Shown here: in pieces, positions 51,141 to 59,990 of the stretch
Layout of the letters: each line of letters begins with the position of its first letter
How positions within the stretch are numbered: position 1 is the first letter of the stretch
NCBI RefSeq assembly: GCF_000213805.1
Contig: NC_015556.1
Coordinates: forward strand, 3,363,001 to 3,427,000
Direction: 5' to 3'
Source: Pseudomonas fulva 12-X
GTDB taxonomy: Bacteria > Pseudomonadota > Gammaproteobacteria > Pseudomonadales > Pseudomonadaceae
DNA length: 64,000 nucleotides
The notes under the pieces: generated by a model
The model's database searches: none
Seen by the model: the letters and a program-made list of their open reading frames with translations, nothing else
Told to the model about the DNA's origin: nothing
Translations under genes and position numbers: made by a program

Positions 51141-51413
51141 ATGGGTATGAGAAAGCACCGTTATCCGAGCGATGTGAGTCGCGAGCAGTTTGAACAAATC
51201 CGTCCTTTGCTGGAAAGCGTCCGCAAGCGTACCAAGCCTCGCACCGTGGAGCTGTATGAGGTGTGGTGCGCGGTGCTGTATCTGTTGAAAACAGGCTGTC
51301 AGTGGCGCTTGCTGCCTAGCGATTTCCCACCTTGGCAAACTGTGCACCGCTACTTCAGTCAATGGAGTGAGCCTGATCAGGATGGGGGTAAGTGTGCTGG
51401 AGCAAGCCCTTAA
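51141..51413 (+). pseudogene. IS5 transposase N-terminal part (frame-disrupted)
   Basis: 90 residues in frame, MGMRKHRYPSDVSREQFEQI, continuing through CQWRLLPSDFPPWQTVHRYF, the conserved N-terminal (DUF4096-like) domain of IS5 transposases. It stops soon after SEPDQDG. Dropping one G from the run GGGGG at 51384-51388 lets the frame continue as GVSVLEQAL, and dropping one A from the run AAAAAA at 51412-51417 then joins it to the catalytic half. Either programmed frameshifting or, more simply, two single-base homopolymer insertions explain the split. Confidence 0.85.
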
Positions 51414-51940
51414 AAAATCAGGTTGGCGCGGCCCGTATAAAACAGGGGCGCAAATCGGAATCGAGCTTTTTGATCGTCGACGCACAGAGTGTGAAGAACA
51501 CCGATAGTGCCTGCGAGAAAGGCTATGACGCGGGCAAGAAGGTTTCGGGTATCAAGCGTCACATCGCAGTGGATACCCAGGGATTACCCCATGCCATTGC
51601 GGTGACCACCGCCGACGTCACCGACCGCAAAGGGGCACTGCTGGCGTTCAAGCGTTGCGCCAGCCATCTGAGAGATGTGCAAAACGTCTTGGCCGATGGG
51701 GGCTACGTAGGTAAGCCATTTGCCGGGGCTGTGAAAGAGCTGATTGGTGCAGAGGTGCAGATTGCCAAACGTAGCGAGCTGCATACCTTTGCCGTAATGC
51801 CACAGCGCTGGGTGGTGGAACGAAGCTTTGCCTGGCTGGAGAAGTGCAGACGGTTATGGAAGAACTGCGAGCGTAAGCTCAACACCAGCTTGCAGTTCAT
51901 CCATTTGGCTTTTCTCGTACTACTGCTCAAAAGATCGTAA
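51392..51940 (+). pseudogene. IS5 transposase catalytic part (frame-disrupted)
   Basis: 182 residues in a frame starting from a GTG at 51392. It has the DDE catalytic region: SSFLIVDAQSVKNT (first Asp), DVQNVLADGGYVG (second Asp) and WVVERSFAWLEKCRRLWKNCER (Glu). Both Asp residues and the Glu are present, so the catalytic core is intact and only the junction with the N-terminal part (51384-51417) breaks the reading frame. The protein ends normally, IHLAFLVLLLKRS. Confidence 0.88.
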
Positions 51941-51964
51941 ACAGGTTCTAAGTCACGAGGCTAA

Positions 51965-52138
51965 TCAATCGAGGCTTTTGTCGCCCTGCCCGCTTTCGCG
52001 CTGATCGGCATCGACTTCCCGCTCGGCCTCCGAGTTGACCGCCTCCTGCTCCTTCTTCGTGCCGTGTCCCTGGGTTGGGCTGTTGGCAGACGGGCCCTGG
52101 TAGGGTTCGGCCGGGCCGTTTTTCTGTTCGACTGTCAT
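51965..52138 (-). CDS. small hydrophilic protein, 57 residues
   Basis: 57 residues: MTVEQKNGPAEPYQGPSANS and further Gln/Glu/Asp/Ser-rich sequence ending GQGDKSLD. It is highly charged with no hydrophobic core and would be disordered. GGGAGATCCGCC precedes the ATG at 52138 at good spacing. It ends 14 bases after the IS5 right duplication, so the insertion just missed it. I know of similar small acidic proteins in Pseudomonas genomes but none has an assigned role. Confidence 0.6.
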   Translation of the reverse strand: MTVEQKNGPAEPYQGPSANSPTQGHGTKKEQEAVNSEAEREVDADQRESGQGDKSLD

Positions 52139-52384
52139 GGCGGATCTCCCGTGTCTGCGCAGAACACCTGCGCTTACAGGTTGGTGAGACGCCGGATAGA
52201 TGAAGTGCAACCGCCTCGACGGACGGCAACCGAGCTACAAGCCTTCACCCATCGGCCGCCACGAACCTCAAGCCGACTCCCGGCTCGGTCGCCAGCCAGC
52301 GCGATGGCCAAAGGCGGTTCTGGCAGCCCAATAAACGCGGTCGGGTTTCTTGGCGATAGAAGAGAAAACAAGCCATCAGAAACG

Positions 52385-52424
52385 ACGAAGCCCCGATGCT
52401 TTTCCAGCATCGGGGCTTCGTTTG
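52385..52424. terminator. perfect 15-bp hairpin after tRNA-Ser
   Basis: ACGAAGCCCCGATGC pairs perfectly with GCATCGGGGCTTCGT around a seven-base loop; GTTTGAT follows on the plus strand and CGTCGTTT on the minus. It sits four bases from the tRNA-Ser CCA end and should terminate that minus-strand transcript. Confidence 0.8.
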
Positions 52425-52427
52425 ATA

Positions 52428-52517
52428 TGGCGGGAAGATAGGGATTTGAACCCTAGGTACCATCGCTGATACAACGGATTTCGAATCCGTCCCGTTCGGC
52501 CACTCCGGCATCTTCCC
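52428..52517 (-). tRNA. tRNA-Ser (CGA)
   Basis: A 90-base class II tRNA with encoded CCA. The acceptor stem is GGGAAGA with TCTTCCC, the anticodon arm reads ACGGATTCGAAATCCGT with anticodon CGA, the long variable arm is GTATCAGCGATGGTAC, and the T-arm has GGTTCAAATCC. It is single and followed by a strong hairpin terminator. Confidence 0.96.
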
Positions 52518-52760
52518 AGGCGGCGCGCATGATATCAGCAGAAATCCGTTTGGCGAAGCCCATCGCGTAATTTTTTTCGCGTGCTATCAAATGCTTGGCT
52601 CATTTGCCCGGTGGCGGCGGCGCTGTGGCGGGCCGATTGGCGCGTCTTTCTGTACTGGATACAGCCGGGTTTGTGCCGCTGAAGCATTAGCCTAGACCAA
52701 GACCGCCAGTTGCCAAAACCATCCATTCGGCGGATGTGGCCTTGCTGACAAAGCAAAATA

Positions 52761-52776
52761 CTGTACATTTAAACAG
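52761..52776 (+). promoter_or_regulatory. LexA (SOS) box upstream of imuA
   Basis: CTGTACATTTAAACAG fits the CTGT-N8-ACAG LexA operator and lies 25 bases before the imuA start, in an AT-rich promoter region. It places imuA-imuB-dnaE2 in the SOS regulon. Confidence 0.88.
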
Positions 52777-52800
52777 TAATTTTTCTTGCATTTGCCTGCC

Positions 52801-53421
52801 ATGTCTTCCGTCGTCGCTATCGATCACCTGCTCAACGAGCGCCGTATCTGGCGTGGCCAGGGCATTGTCGCGCCCAGTGGCCACCAGCCCACGGGCAACG
52901 CGGTACTGGATGCTTCGCTGCCGGGCGGTGGCTGGCCGGAGGCGGCGTTGAGCGAGTTACTGGTCGAGGCGCCGGGCATTGGCGAGTTGCAGGTACTGCT
53001 GCCGACATTGGCGCGTTTGAGCGCTGCCGGGGAGCGGGTGGTGTTGGTCGCGCCGCCCTACCTGCCCTACCCCAGCGCCTGGTCGGCAGCTGGGGTGGAG
53101 ATGAAGCAGTTGACGCTGATCCAGGCGAGCGCGCGGGATGCCTTGTGGGCGGCCGAGCAGTGCCTGCGTTCAGGCAGTTGCGGAGCGGTGGTGCTGTGGC
53201 CGCAACGGGCCGATGACCGTGCCCTGCGCCGCCTGCAGATCGCCGCCGAAACCGGGCAGACCCTAGCCTTCGCCTACCGCCCGCTACATGAGGCGCGCAA
53301 CCCTTCGCCGGCGGCCTTGCGCCTGACCATCCAGGCGCAGCCGGCCCAGGTGCGGGTGCTCAAGTGCCGAGGTGGGCAACCACCGGCGCGTACGTTTCAA
53401 TTGAGCGGCTGGGGCTTTTGA
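52801..53421 (+). CDS. imuA: translesion synthesis accessory protein ImuA
   Basis: 206 residues, the RecA/SulA-like ImuA family. Signatures are QPTGNAVLDASLPGGGWPEAALSELLVEAPGIGELQVLLPTLARL and GERVVLVAPPYLPYPSAWSAAGVEMKQLTLIQA. ImuA is needed with ImuB and DnaE2 for damage-induced mutagenesis and binds RecA-type or polymerase partners. The start at 52801 is the ATG behind GCC; a Met five codons earlier is less favoured. It is the first gene of the SOS operon, and the imuB start lies two bases after its stop. Confidence 0.93.
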   Translation: MSSVVAIDHLLNERRIWRGQGIVAPSGHQPTGNAVLDASLPGGGWPEAALSELLVEAPGIGELQVLLPTLARLSAAGERVVLVAPPYLPYPSAWSAAGVEMKQLTLIQASARDALWAAEQCLRSGSCGAVVLWPQRADDRALRRLQIAAETGQTLAFAYRPLHEARNPSPAALRLTIQAQPAQVRVLKCRGGQPPARTFQLSGWGF

Positions 53422-53422
53422 T

Positions 53423-54832
53423 ATGCGCTGGGCGTGCATCCTGCTGCCGCAACTGGCCATGGACGGCGTGTTGCGTGGCCGTGAAGAGGCCGACGCGCCG
53501 CTGGTGCTGCTGAGCGGCACGCCCCAGCGGCGCATGTTGCAGGCGGTCAACCCGGCCGCGCGGGAGCTTGGCCTGCGCCCGGGGCTGACGCTGACGGCGG
53601 CGCAATCCTTGAACTGCGCGTTCGCCAGCGCCGAGTACGACCCCGCCGACATCGAGCGCTGGCGCAGCTTCCTGGCGGCCTGGGCCTACGGCTTCAGCTC
53701 CCAGGTGAGCCTGCACTATCCGCGCTGCCTGCTGCTCGAGGTGCAATCGAGCCTGTCCCTGTTCGGGCCCTGGCCGCGTTTCGAGGCGCGCCTGCGTGAG
53801 GAGCTGACGGCGCTGGGCTTTCGCCATCGCATCACCCTGGCGCACCACCCGGCCGCGGCGCGCATGCTCGCCAACCTGCACGATGGCCTGGCGATCACCG
53901 ACGAGCAGGCGTTGCGCGAGCGGCTGGCGGCCATGCCGCTGGATCGCATCGGTCTGCCGGAAGAACTGGCCACGACGCTGGCGCGCATGGGTCTACGCCA
54001 GGTGCGCCAGTTGCAGGCGCTGCCCCGCGACAGCCTGGCGCGGCGCTTTGCGCCTGAACTGCTGGCCGGCCTGGATACCCTGATGGGCCTGCGCCCGCTG
54101 GCGCTGGACTATTACCGCCCGCCGGATGTGTTCGACAGCCGGCTGGAGCTGCACTTCGAGGTGGAATCGACCCAGGCCCTGCTGTTTCCACTGCGCCGCC
54201 TGACCGCGGACCTGGCCGCCTACCTGGCAGGCCGCGACTGCGGCGTGCAGCGTTTCGTGCTGCACCTGGAGCACCGTGACGGTGACGACAGCCTGCTGCC
54301 CGTCGGCCTGCTCAGTGCCGAGCGAGAAGCGGGCATGCTGCTGGAATTCACCCGCGGCCGCCTGGAACAGCTGCAATTGCCGTCACCAGTGCTGGCGCTG
54401 CGCCTGGTGGCCCGCGACCTGCCGACCTTCGTGCCGCAGCACCAGGCGCTGTTCGAGGATCGGCCGCAGCAAACCCTGGGCTGGGAGCAACTGCGTGAAC
54501 GCCTGCGTGCACGCCTGGGCGACGACGCCGTGCAAGGCCTGGCCGCCCATGCCGACCACCGCCCGGAAAAGGCCTGGCGCACGGCTACCAGCCACGTTGC
54601 ATTGCCCAGCCCGAGCGGTGCCCGGCCCAGTTGGCTGCTGCCGGAGCCACAAGTGCTGCGTGAGCCGCTGCATATTCTCAGCGGCCCCGAGCGGATCGAA
54701 TCCGGCTGGTGGGATGGCGAGGACGTGCGCCGCGATTACTACCTGATCGAGACCCGCAGCGGCCAACGCGGCTGGGCCTTTCGCAGCGTCGGTAAAGACG
54801 GCCCGTTGCGGCTGCACGGCTGGTTCGCATGA
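53423..54832 (+). CDS. imuB: Y-family polymerase-like protein ImuB
   Basis: 469 residues. [21 protein letters not shown] and [27 protein letters not shown] mark the ImuB branch of the Y-family. The acidic active-site residues of true Y polymerases are not in place at the N-terminus (LPQLAMD instead of the usual D-x-D), so it is expected to be a non-catalytic adaptor that bridges the beta clamp and DnaE2. Later parts contain the helix-hairpin-helix thumb ([32 protein letters not shown]). The start is two bases after imuA; the stop overlaps dnaE2 by four bases. Confidence 0.93.
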   Translation: MRWACILLPQLAMDGVLRGREEADAPLVLLSGTPQRRMLQAVNPAARELGLRPGLTLTAAQSLNCAFASAEYDPADIERWRSFLAAWAYGFSSQVSLHYPRCLLLEVQSSLSLFGPWPRFEARLREELTALGFRHRITLAHHPAAARMLANLHDGLAITDEQALRERLAAMPLDRIGLPEELATTLARMGLRQVRQLQALPRDSLARRFAPELLAGLDTLMGLRPLALDYYRPPDVFDSRLELHFEVESTQALLFPLRRLTADLAAYLAGRDCGVQRFVLHLEHRDGDDSLLPVGLLSAEREAGMLLEFTRGRLEQLQLPSPVLALRLVARDLPTFVPQHQALFEDRPQQTLGWEQLRERLRARLGDDAVQGLAAHADHRPEKAWRTATSHVALPSPSGARPSWLLPEPQVLREPLHILSGPERIESGWWDGEDVRRDYYLIETRSGQRGWAFRSVGKDGPLRLHGWFA

Positions 54833-57800
54833 GCCTGCCCGCCTACGCCGAACTGCACTGCCTATCGAACTTCAGTTTCCAGCGCGGGGCCTCCAGCTCC
54901 GCCGAGCTGTTCGAGCGCGCCAAGCTGCTCGGCTATCGCGCCCTGGCGATCACCGACGAGTGCACCCTGGCCGGCATCGTGCGCGCCTGGCAGGCCGCCA
55001 AAGAACACGAGGTGAAGCTGATCGTCGGCAGCGAGCTGCGCCTACCGAGCGGTGCCCGGCTGATCGTGCTGGTCGAGAACCTCGCCGGTTACCAGCGCCT
55101 GTGCGCGCTGATCACCCGTGCCAGAAGGCGTGCGGAAAAGGGCCGCTACATCCTGCTCGACGAAGACCTGCCCGATGCACCGGATGGCCTGCTGGCCATC
55201 TGGCTGCCCACCGCGAGCGACGACGCCAGGGCCGGCGCCTGGTTGCACGAGCGCTTTGCCGAGCGCCTGTGGCTGGGCGTAGAGCTGCACCGCGGCGCTG
55301 ACGATGCGGCGCTGTTGCAACATGGCCTGGGCCTGGCCCGGCAACTGGGCATCCCTGCCGTGGCCTGTGGCGACGTGCATATGCACGCCCGTGGCCGCCG
55401 CGCCCTGCAGGATTGCATGACCGCCATCCGCCACCATCTGCCCGTGGCCGAGGCCGGCGCCCACCTGTTCGCCAATGGTGAGCGGCACCTGCGCCGCCGT
55501 GAGGAACTGGTCGAGCTGTATCCGCCCGAATTGCTCGCCGAAACCTTGCACATCGCCGAGCGCTGCCGATTCGCTCTCGACGAGCTCAAGTACCAGTATC
55601 CCCACGAGCTGGTGCCGGCTGGCCATAGCGCCAGCTCCTGGCTGCGCCAACTGGTGGAGGACGGTATTCGCTGGCGTTGGGGCGATGGCATCAGCGACAA
55701 GGCGCAGGCGCAGATCGAAAGGGAACTGGCGCTGATCAGCGAGCTGGGTTACGAAAGCTATTTTCTGACTGTGCACGACATCGTGCGCTTCGCCCGCGAG
55801 CAGTCGATTCTCTGCCAGGGACGTGGCTCGGCGGCCAACTCGTCGGTGTGCTTCGCCCTGGGCATCACCGAACTCGACCCGATGGCCAAGGGCAGCCGCC
55901 TGCTGTTCGAGCGTTTTCTGTCCCGCGAGCGCAACGAGCCGCCGGATATCGACGTGGATTTCGAGCACGACCGCCGCGAGGAAGTCATCCAGTACGTGTT
56001 CCGCCGCTATGGCCGCGAGCGCGCGGCGCTGACCGCGGTGGTCAGCACCTACCACGGCGCCGGGGCGATTCGTGACGTGGCCAAGGCCCTGGGCTTGCCG
56101 CCCGACCAGATCAACGCCCTGGCCGGTTGCTGCGGCCGCTGGAGTGATCGCATCCCGAATGCCGAGCGCCTGCGCGAGGCCGGTTTCGACCCGCAGAGCA
56201 AGGTGCTGCACCGGGTGCTGGTGCTGGCTGGCGAGCTGATCGGCTTTCCCCGCCACCTCTCCCAGCACCCCGGCGGCTTCGTGATTTCCGAGACGCCGCT
56301 CGACACCCTGGTGCCGGTGGAAAACGCCAGCATGGCCGAGCGCACGGTGATCCAGTGGGACAAGGACGATCTCGACGCCGTCGGCCTGCTCAAGGTCGAC
56401 GTGCTGGCCCTCGGCATGCTCAGTGCCCTGCGCCGCTGCTTCGACCTGCTGGCCGCCTACCGCGGCAAGCACTGGACGCTGGCCAGCCTGCCGGCCGAGG
56501 ACAAGGCCACCTACGAAATGATCAGCCGCGCCGACACTCTGGGCGTATTCCAGATCGAATCCCGCGCGCAGATGGCCATGCTGCCGCGCCTGCGCCCAAA
56601 GACCTTCTATGACCTGGTGATTCAGGTGGCCATCGTGCGGCCGGGGCCGATCCAGGGCGATATGGTGCACCCCTACCTGCGCCGTCGCACCGGTGAAGAG
56701 CCGGTTACCTACCCCTCCGAGGAACTGCAGCCGGTGTTCGAGCGCACCCTGGGCGTGCCACTGTTTCAGGAGCAGGTGATGGAACTGGCGATCATCGCGG
56801 CCGGGTACTCACCCGGTGAAGCGGATGAACTGCGTCGCTCCATGGCGGCCTGGAAGCGTCATGGCGGTCTGGAGCACCACCGTCAGAAGCTGACCGAGGG
56901 CATGCTCGAGAAGAACTACCCGATCGAATACATCAACCGCATCTTCGAGCAGATCAAGGGCTTTGGCAGCTACGGTTTTCCCGAGTCCCACGCGTCCAGT
57001 TTCGCCCTGCTCACCTACGCCAGTTGCTGGCTCAAGTGCCACGAACCGGCGGCCTTCGCCTGCGCGCTGATCAATAGCTGGCCGATGGGCTTCTACAACC
57101 CGGATCAGGTGCTGCAGGACGCCCGCCGCCATGGCCTGCGCATCCACCCGGTGGACGTGCGCTACAGCGTCTGGGAATGCACCCTGGAAGATATCGGCAA
57201 GCCGCAGCCGGCCATCCGCCTGGGGCTGTGCCTGGTCAAGGGGTTTCGCGAGGACGCAGCGCTGCGCATCGCTGCCGCCCGCGAGCAGGCGCCGTTCGGT
57301 GATATCGCAGATCTGTGCCAGCGCGCGGGCCTGGATGACAACGCCCGCGCGCGCCTGGCCGACGCGGGCGCCCTGCAGGCCCTGGTCGGCCATCGCCACC
57401 AGGCGCGCTGGGCCATCGCCGGGGTGGAACCGCAGTTGCCGCTGTTCGCCAGCCTGCCCGCCCAACAGGAAGCCGCCATCAGTCTGCCGCGCCCCAGCGT
57501 CGGCGAGAACCTGCTGACCGACTACGCGACCCTGGGCACCACCCTCGGTCCCCATCCGCTGTCGCTCTTGCGGGGCAAACTCAGGGCCGCCCGCTGCCGC
57601 AGCCGCCGTGAGCTGGAGCATGTGGAGCCCGGCAGGATGGTCAGCGTGGCCGGCCTGGTGATCGGCCGCCAGCGCCCGCAAACCGCCAGCGGCGTGACCT
57701 TCGTCACCCTGGAAGACGAGTTCGGCATGATCAACGTACTGGTGCGCCTGGAGCTGGCCGAGCGCCAGCGCAAGACGCTGCTGCAATCACGGCTGATGCG

Positions 57801-57915
57801 CATCGACGGGCATCTGGAAGCGGCCAATGGGGTAAGGCATGTGATCGCCGGGCGGCTGGTGGATCTGACCGACTGGCTGGTGGGGCTGGATGTGCGTAGT
57901 CGGGATTTTCATTGA
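54829..57915 (+). CDS. dnaE2: error-prone DNA polymerase III alpha homologue DnaE2 (ImuC)
   Basis: 1028 residues, the normal length for DnaE2. The N-terminal PHP domain starts [18 protein letters not shown]. The polymerase core includes [42 protein letters not shown] with the catalytic aspartates, [15 protein letters not shown], and [29 protein letters not shown]. An OB fold lies near the end ([30 protein letters not shown]). It performs mutagenic bypass of lesions with ImuA/ImuB. The gene overlaps imuB by four bases and is the last in the operon. It lacks the clamp-binding tail of the replicative DnaE. Confidence 0.96.
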   Translation: MSLPAYAELHCLSNFSFQRGASSSAELFERAKLLGYRALAITDECTLAGIVRAWQAAKEHEVKLIVGSELRLPSGARLIVLVENLAGYQRLCALITRARRRAEKGRYILLDEDLPDAPDGLLAIWLPTASDDARAGAWLHERFAERLWLGVELHRGADDAALLQHGLGLARQLGIPAVACGDVHMHARGRRALQDCMTAIRHHLPVAEAGAHLFANGERHLRRREELVELYPPELLAETLHIAERCRFALDELKYQYPHELVPAGHSASSWLRQLVEDGIRWRWGDGISDKAQAQIERELALISELGYESYFLTVHDIVRFAREQSILCQGRGSAANSSVCFALGITELDPMAKGSRLLFERFLSRERNEPPDIDVDFEHDRREEVIQYVFRRYGRERAALTAVVSTYHGAGAIRDVAKALGLPPDQINALAGCCGRWSDRIPNAERLREAGFDPQSKVLHRVLVLAGELIGFPRHLSQHPGGFVISETPLDTLVPVENASMAERTVIQWDKDDLDAVGLLKVDVLALGMLSALRRCFDLLAAYRGKHWTLASLPAEDKATYEMISRADTLGVFQIESRAQMAMLPRLRPKTFYDLVIQVAIVRPGPIQGDMVHPYLRRRTGEEPVTYPSEELQPVFERTLGVPLFQEQVMELAIIAAGYSPGEADELRRSMAAWKRHGGLEHHRQKLTEGMLEKNYPIEYINRIFEQIKGFGSYGFPESHASSFALLTYASCWLKCHEPAAFACALINSWPMGFYNPDQVLQDARRHGLRIHPVDVRYSVWECTLEDIGKPQPAIRLGLCLVKGFREDAALRIAAAREQAPFGDIADLCQRAGLDDNARARLADAGALQALVGHRHQARWAIAGVEPQLPLFASLPAQQEAAISLPRPSVGENLLTDYATLGTTLGPHPLSLLRGKLRAARCRSRRELEHVEPGRMVSVAGLVIGRQRPQTASGVTFVTLEDEFGMINVLVRLELAERQRKTLLQSRLMRIDGHLEAANGVRHVIAGRLVDLTDWLVGLDVRSRDFH

Positions 57916-58135
57916 GGTGGGGATGCAGCGCTCGGCAGTTGTGGTTTGGCTGCGGTTTTTGATGGGCTACGCCCATCCTACGAGCTGTGGGCTTTGCGAG
58001 ATCAAGGAAACGGGTGGGGACTCCCAGCACACTCAGAACGGGCCATGCCCACCGGTATGGAATGTTCCAGTCTTTCGAGGTATGGCGCCATGCGCCCGAT
58101 TTTATGGGAACGAGTGGAGATGCCCCGTGCATGCC

Positions 58136-58157
58136 TGGGAGCTATCGCGCGCTCCCA
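58136..58157. repeat. REP-type palindrome
   Basis: TGGGAGC and GCTCCCA surround TATCGCGC. It lies in the 257-base gap between dnaE2 and the convergent acetyltransferase, a stretch that also holds decayed REP-like pieces but no gene. Confidence 0.5.
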
Positions 58158-58173
58158 CATGCAAAACCGTTAC

Positions 58174-58626
58174 TTACGCGCGGCGCATCCCGATATGGGG
58201 AATATCGTCTTCCAGGTATTCATCGGTAGCGGCCACGAAACCATAGCGGCCGTAGTAACCCTGCAGGTGCGCCTGGGCGGACATGTACACGGGCAGGCCT
58301 GGCCAGCGTAGACCGCAGGCCAGCAGGGCCTGTTCCATCATGGCGTGGCCGAGGCCGGTGCCGCGGGCGTTGGGGGCGGTGACAACGCGGCCGATGATCA
58401 CTTCACCGTCGTTGAGCGCCGGGTCGAGCAGGCGCAGGTAGGCCGCCAGTTCATCGCCGCGCCAGCCCAGCAGGTGACAGGTGTCGCCTTCGAGATCGCG
58501 GCCATCGACTTCCAGGTACGGGCAGTTCTGTTCGACCACGAACACCTGGGTACGCAGCGCCAGCACGGCGTACAGCTCGGTCTTGGTCAATTCGGTGTGG
58601 TGCTTGCAATGCCAGGTGACGGACAT
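58174..58626 (-). CDS. ElaA family GNAT N-acetyltransferase
   Basis: 150 residues. The ElaA pattern is clear: WHCKHHTELTKTELYAVLALRTQVFVVEQNCPYLEVDGRDLEGDTCHLLGW, VIIGRVVTAPNARGTGLGHAMMEQAL (acetyl-CoA loop RGTGLG) and AHLQGYYGRYGFVAATDEYLEDDIPHIGMR. These are small acetyltransferases of unknown substrate. The start at 58626 gives MSVTWHCKHH; an in-frame Met at 58692 lies outside the family consensus. It is 73 bases downstream of the truncated haemoglobin gene and could be the tail of that operon, but the gap is larger than between the other members. Confidence 0.92.
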   Translation of the reverse strand: MSVTWHCKHHTELTKTELYAVLALRTQVFVVEQNCPYLEVDGRDLEGDTCHLLGWRGDELAAYLRLLDPALNDGEVIIGRVVTAPNARGTGLGHAMMEQALLACGLRWPGLPVYMSAQAHLQGYYGRYGFVAATDEYLEDDIPHIGMRRA

Positions 58627-58699
58627 GATCGGCTCACGACTAGAGGCTCGGGGGTAGCCGGCGACTCTACCCCCATCGCCCCTTTTCGTCATGAGGTCT

Positions 58700-59125
58700 C
58701 TACTTCTCGATCACCTGCCCACGCAGGGCGGCCAGGCGGGCCAGCAGGCGGTTCTGCACCGGCGTCGACACGCCCTGGCTGTCCATCGAGGCCTGCAGGT
58801 TCTCGACCAGCGCGTTGAAGTCGCTGGGCGAAAGGTTCTGGCCCTTGTGACCTTCTTCGAGGGAATCGCCGGTGTACACGCAAGGCCCGCCGGCGATCAC
58901 GCAGAACTTGTCGACCAGCTTGTCGCGCAGCCCGACTATATCCACCCGGGCGAAGAAATGCGCGATGCGCTGATCACCCGCCACATTGAGCAGCATGCCT
59001 TCGACGATACGGTTGATGCCGGGTTTCTCGCCAAGGTCGCGGTACAGGCTGTCGTCCTTGGCCGGCTGCTGCGCGCAACCGACCAACACCAGCGCCAGCA
59101 GCGCAACGCACAATGAACGCAGCAT
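58700..59125 (-). CDS. group 1 truncated haemoglobin lipoprotein
   Basis: 141 residues. A lipoprotein signal with lipobox LVGC (Cys17) precedes SLYRDLGEKPGINRIVEGML, the truncated-globin start. HisF8 is His93 in EEGHKGQNLSPSDFNALVENL, the proximal haem ligand. FCVIAGGPCVYTG carries the family's GGPC-Y-TG signature and a Cys pair (75 and 82). Truncated globins bind oxygen or NO; a lipid-anchored periplasmic or outer-membrane form is less common. It starts two bases after the DUF3034 stop and ends the four-gene redox operon. Confidence 0.9.
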   Translation of the reverse strand: MLRSLCVALLALVLVGCAQQPAKDDSLYRDLGEKPGINRIVEGMLLNVAGDQRIAHFFARVDIVGLRDKLVDKFCVIAGGPCVYTGDSLEEGHKGQNLSPSDFNALVENLQASMDSQGVSTPVQNRLLARLAALRGQVIEK

Positions 59126-59127
59126 GC

Positions 59128-59988
59128 TCAGAAACTCCCCTGCACGGACAGGTAGGCGCCGTTCTGGTTGTCCAGGGTGGCGATCTCGCCGAGGCGGGCG
59201 TAGGCCAACACGATGGCCAGGTGCTTGTTGGGGAAGTAGCCGACGAACAGGTCGGCCCAGTCGCTCTCGCCGGCGAAGCTGAGGTTGTCAGGCTTTTCCC
59301 GGTACTCGACGCCCACCGCCCACTCGCGGTTGAGCAGCACGGCCACCGAACCTTCCTTGAGCACCGAACGGCGGTCGCGACGGTCGCCACCGAAGCCCAA
59401 GAGGCCCAGCTCGTTGGCCCGGCTGTAGCGCACGCCGCCATTGAGCAGCAGGTTGTAGCCGAAGGCGCCGCCAAGAATCAGCCGGCTGGCAGTCAGGTAG
59501 CCTTCGGTGTCTTCGTCGCGCTTGGCACCGACCAGGCTGGGGATGAGGAAGTCCTTCTGGCGCTTGTGCTGGATGCCCAGCGACACCTGGGGCAACTGGT
59601 CGTAGATCAGGTCGCCGAACAGCCGCACCTTGATGCCCAGGATGTCCTGGCTGAGGCTGTTTTCCGGAAGGCTCAGATCGCGAGCCAGGGTGCCCAGATC
59701 CAGACGCTGGCGCGCGTAGGACAGTTCGATGCGGTTGTCATAGGCCGCCGATACGCCGGCCACATCCAGGCGGTAGTCACCGGTTTCCACCCGCGTGGCG
59801 AATACGTCGGCACCCCATTCGCCCTTCTCGCCGTAGCCGGACAGCACTGCCCAGGGCGTGATACCGCCGCCGGCCGCGCCCTCGATACTGCTGGCGCCGC
59901 CCGTGGCGAGCAGGCGGCCTTCGCCGGCCACGGCGGCCGAAGTGAGCATTCCAAACACAAGCGCGCCGGTCAGTTGCGATAGCCACAT
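59128..59988 (-). CDS. DUF3034 family outer-membrane-type protein
   Basis: 286 residues with a signal peptide (MWLSQLTGALVFGMLTSAAVAGEG) and then alternating amphipathic strands throughout (GVSAAYDNRIELSYARQRLDLG; GYLTASRLILGGAFGYNLLLNGGVRYSRANELG; FPNKHLAIVLAYARLGEIATLDNQNGAYLSVQGSF). This reads as a beta-barrel ending in F, fitting the DUF3034 family, whose function is not established. The start at 59988 follows GGTGA. It lies two bases after the stop of the GGDEF/EAL gene and two bases before the truncated-haemoglobin gene, so all are coupled. Confidence 0.85.
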   Translation of the reverse strand: MWLSQLTGALVFGMLTSAAVAGEGRLLATGGASSIEGAAGGGITPWAVLSGYGEKGEWGADVFATRVETGDYRLDVAGVSAAYDNRIELSYARQRLDLGTLARDLSLPENSLSQDILGIKVRLFGDLIYDQLPQVSLGIQHKRQKDFLIPSLVGAKRDEDTEGYLTASRLILGGAFGYNLLLNGGVRYSRANELGLLGFGGDRRDRRSVLKEGSVAVLLNREWAVGVEYREKPDNLSFAGESDWADLFVGYFPNKHLAIVLAYARLGEIATLDNQNGAYLSVQGSF

Positions 59989-59990
59989 GG

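Larger units (their letters stand above)
51111..51948 (+). mobile_element. IS5-type insertion sequence, 838 bp
   Basis: Terminal inverted repeats start GAACCTGT at both ends (17 of the first 20 bases match) and the element is flanked by TAA at 51108-51110 and 51949-51951, a three-base target duplication typical of one IS5 subgroup. The transposase is split over two frames (51141-51413 and 51392-51940). The outer boundaries are complete, so insertion looks recent. It lies between the YkvA gene and a small hydrophilic-protein gene. Confidence 0.9.

Noticed and set aside
51111..51948. A composite transposon or integron boundary
   Set aside because: Only a single IS with its own TAA duplication is present; no second copy or cargo was found within the window.
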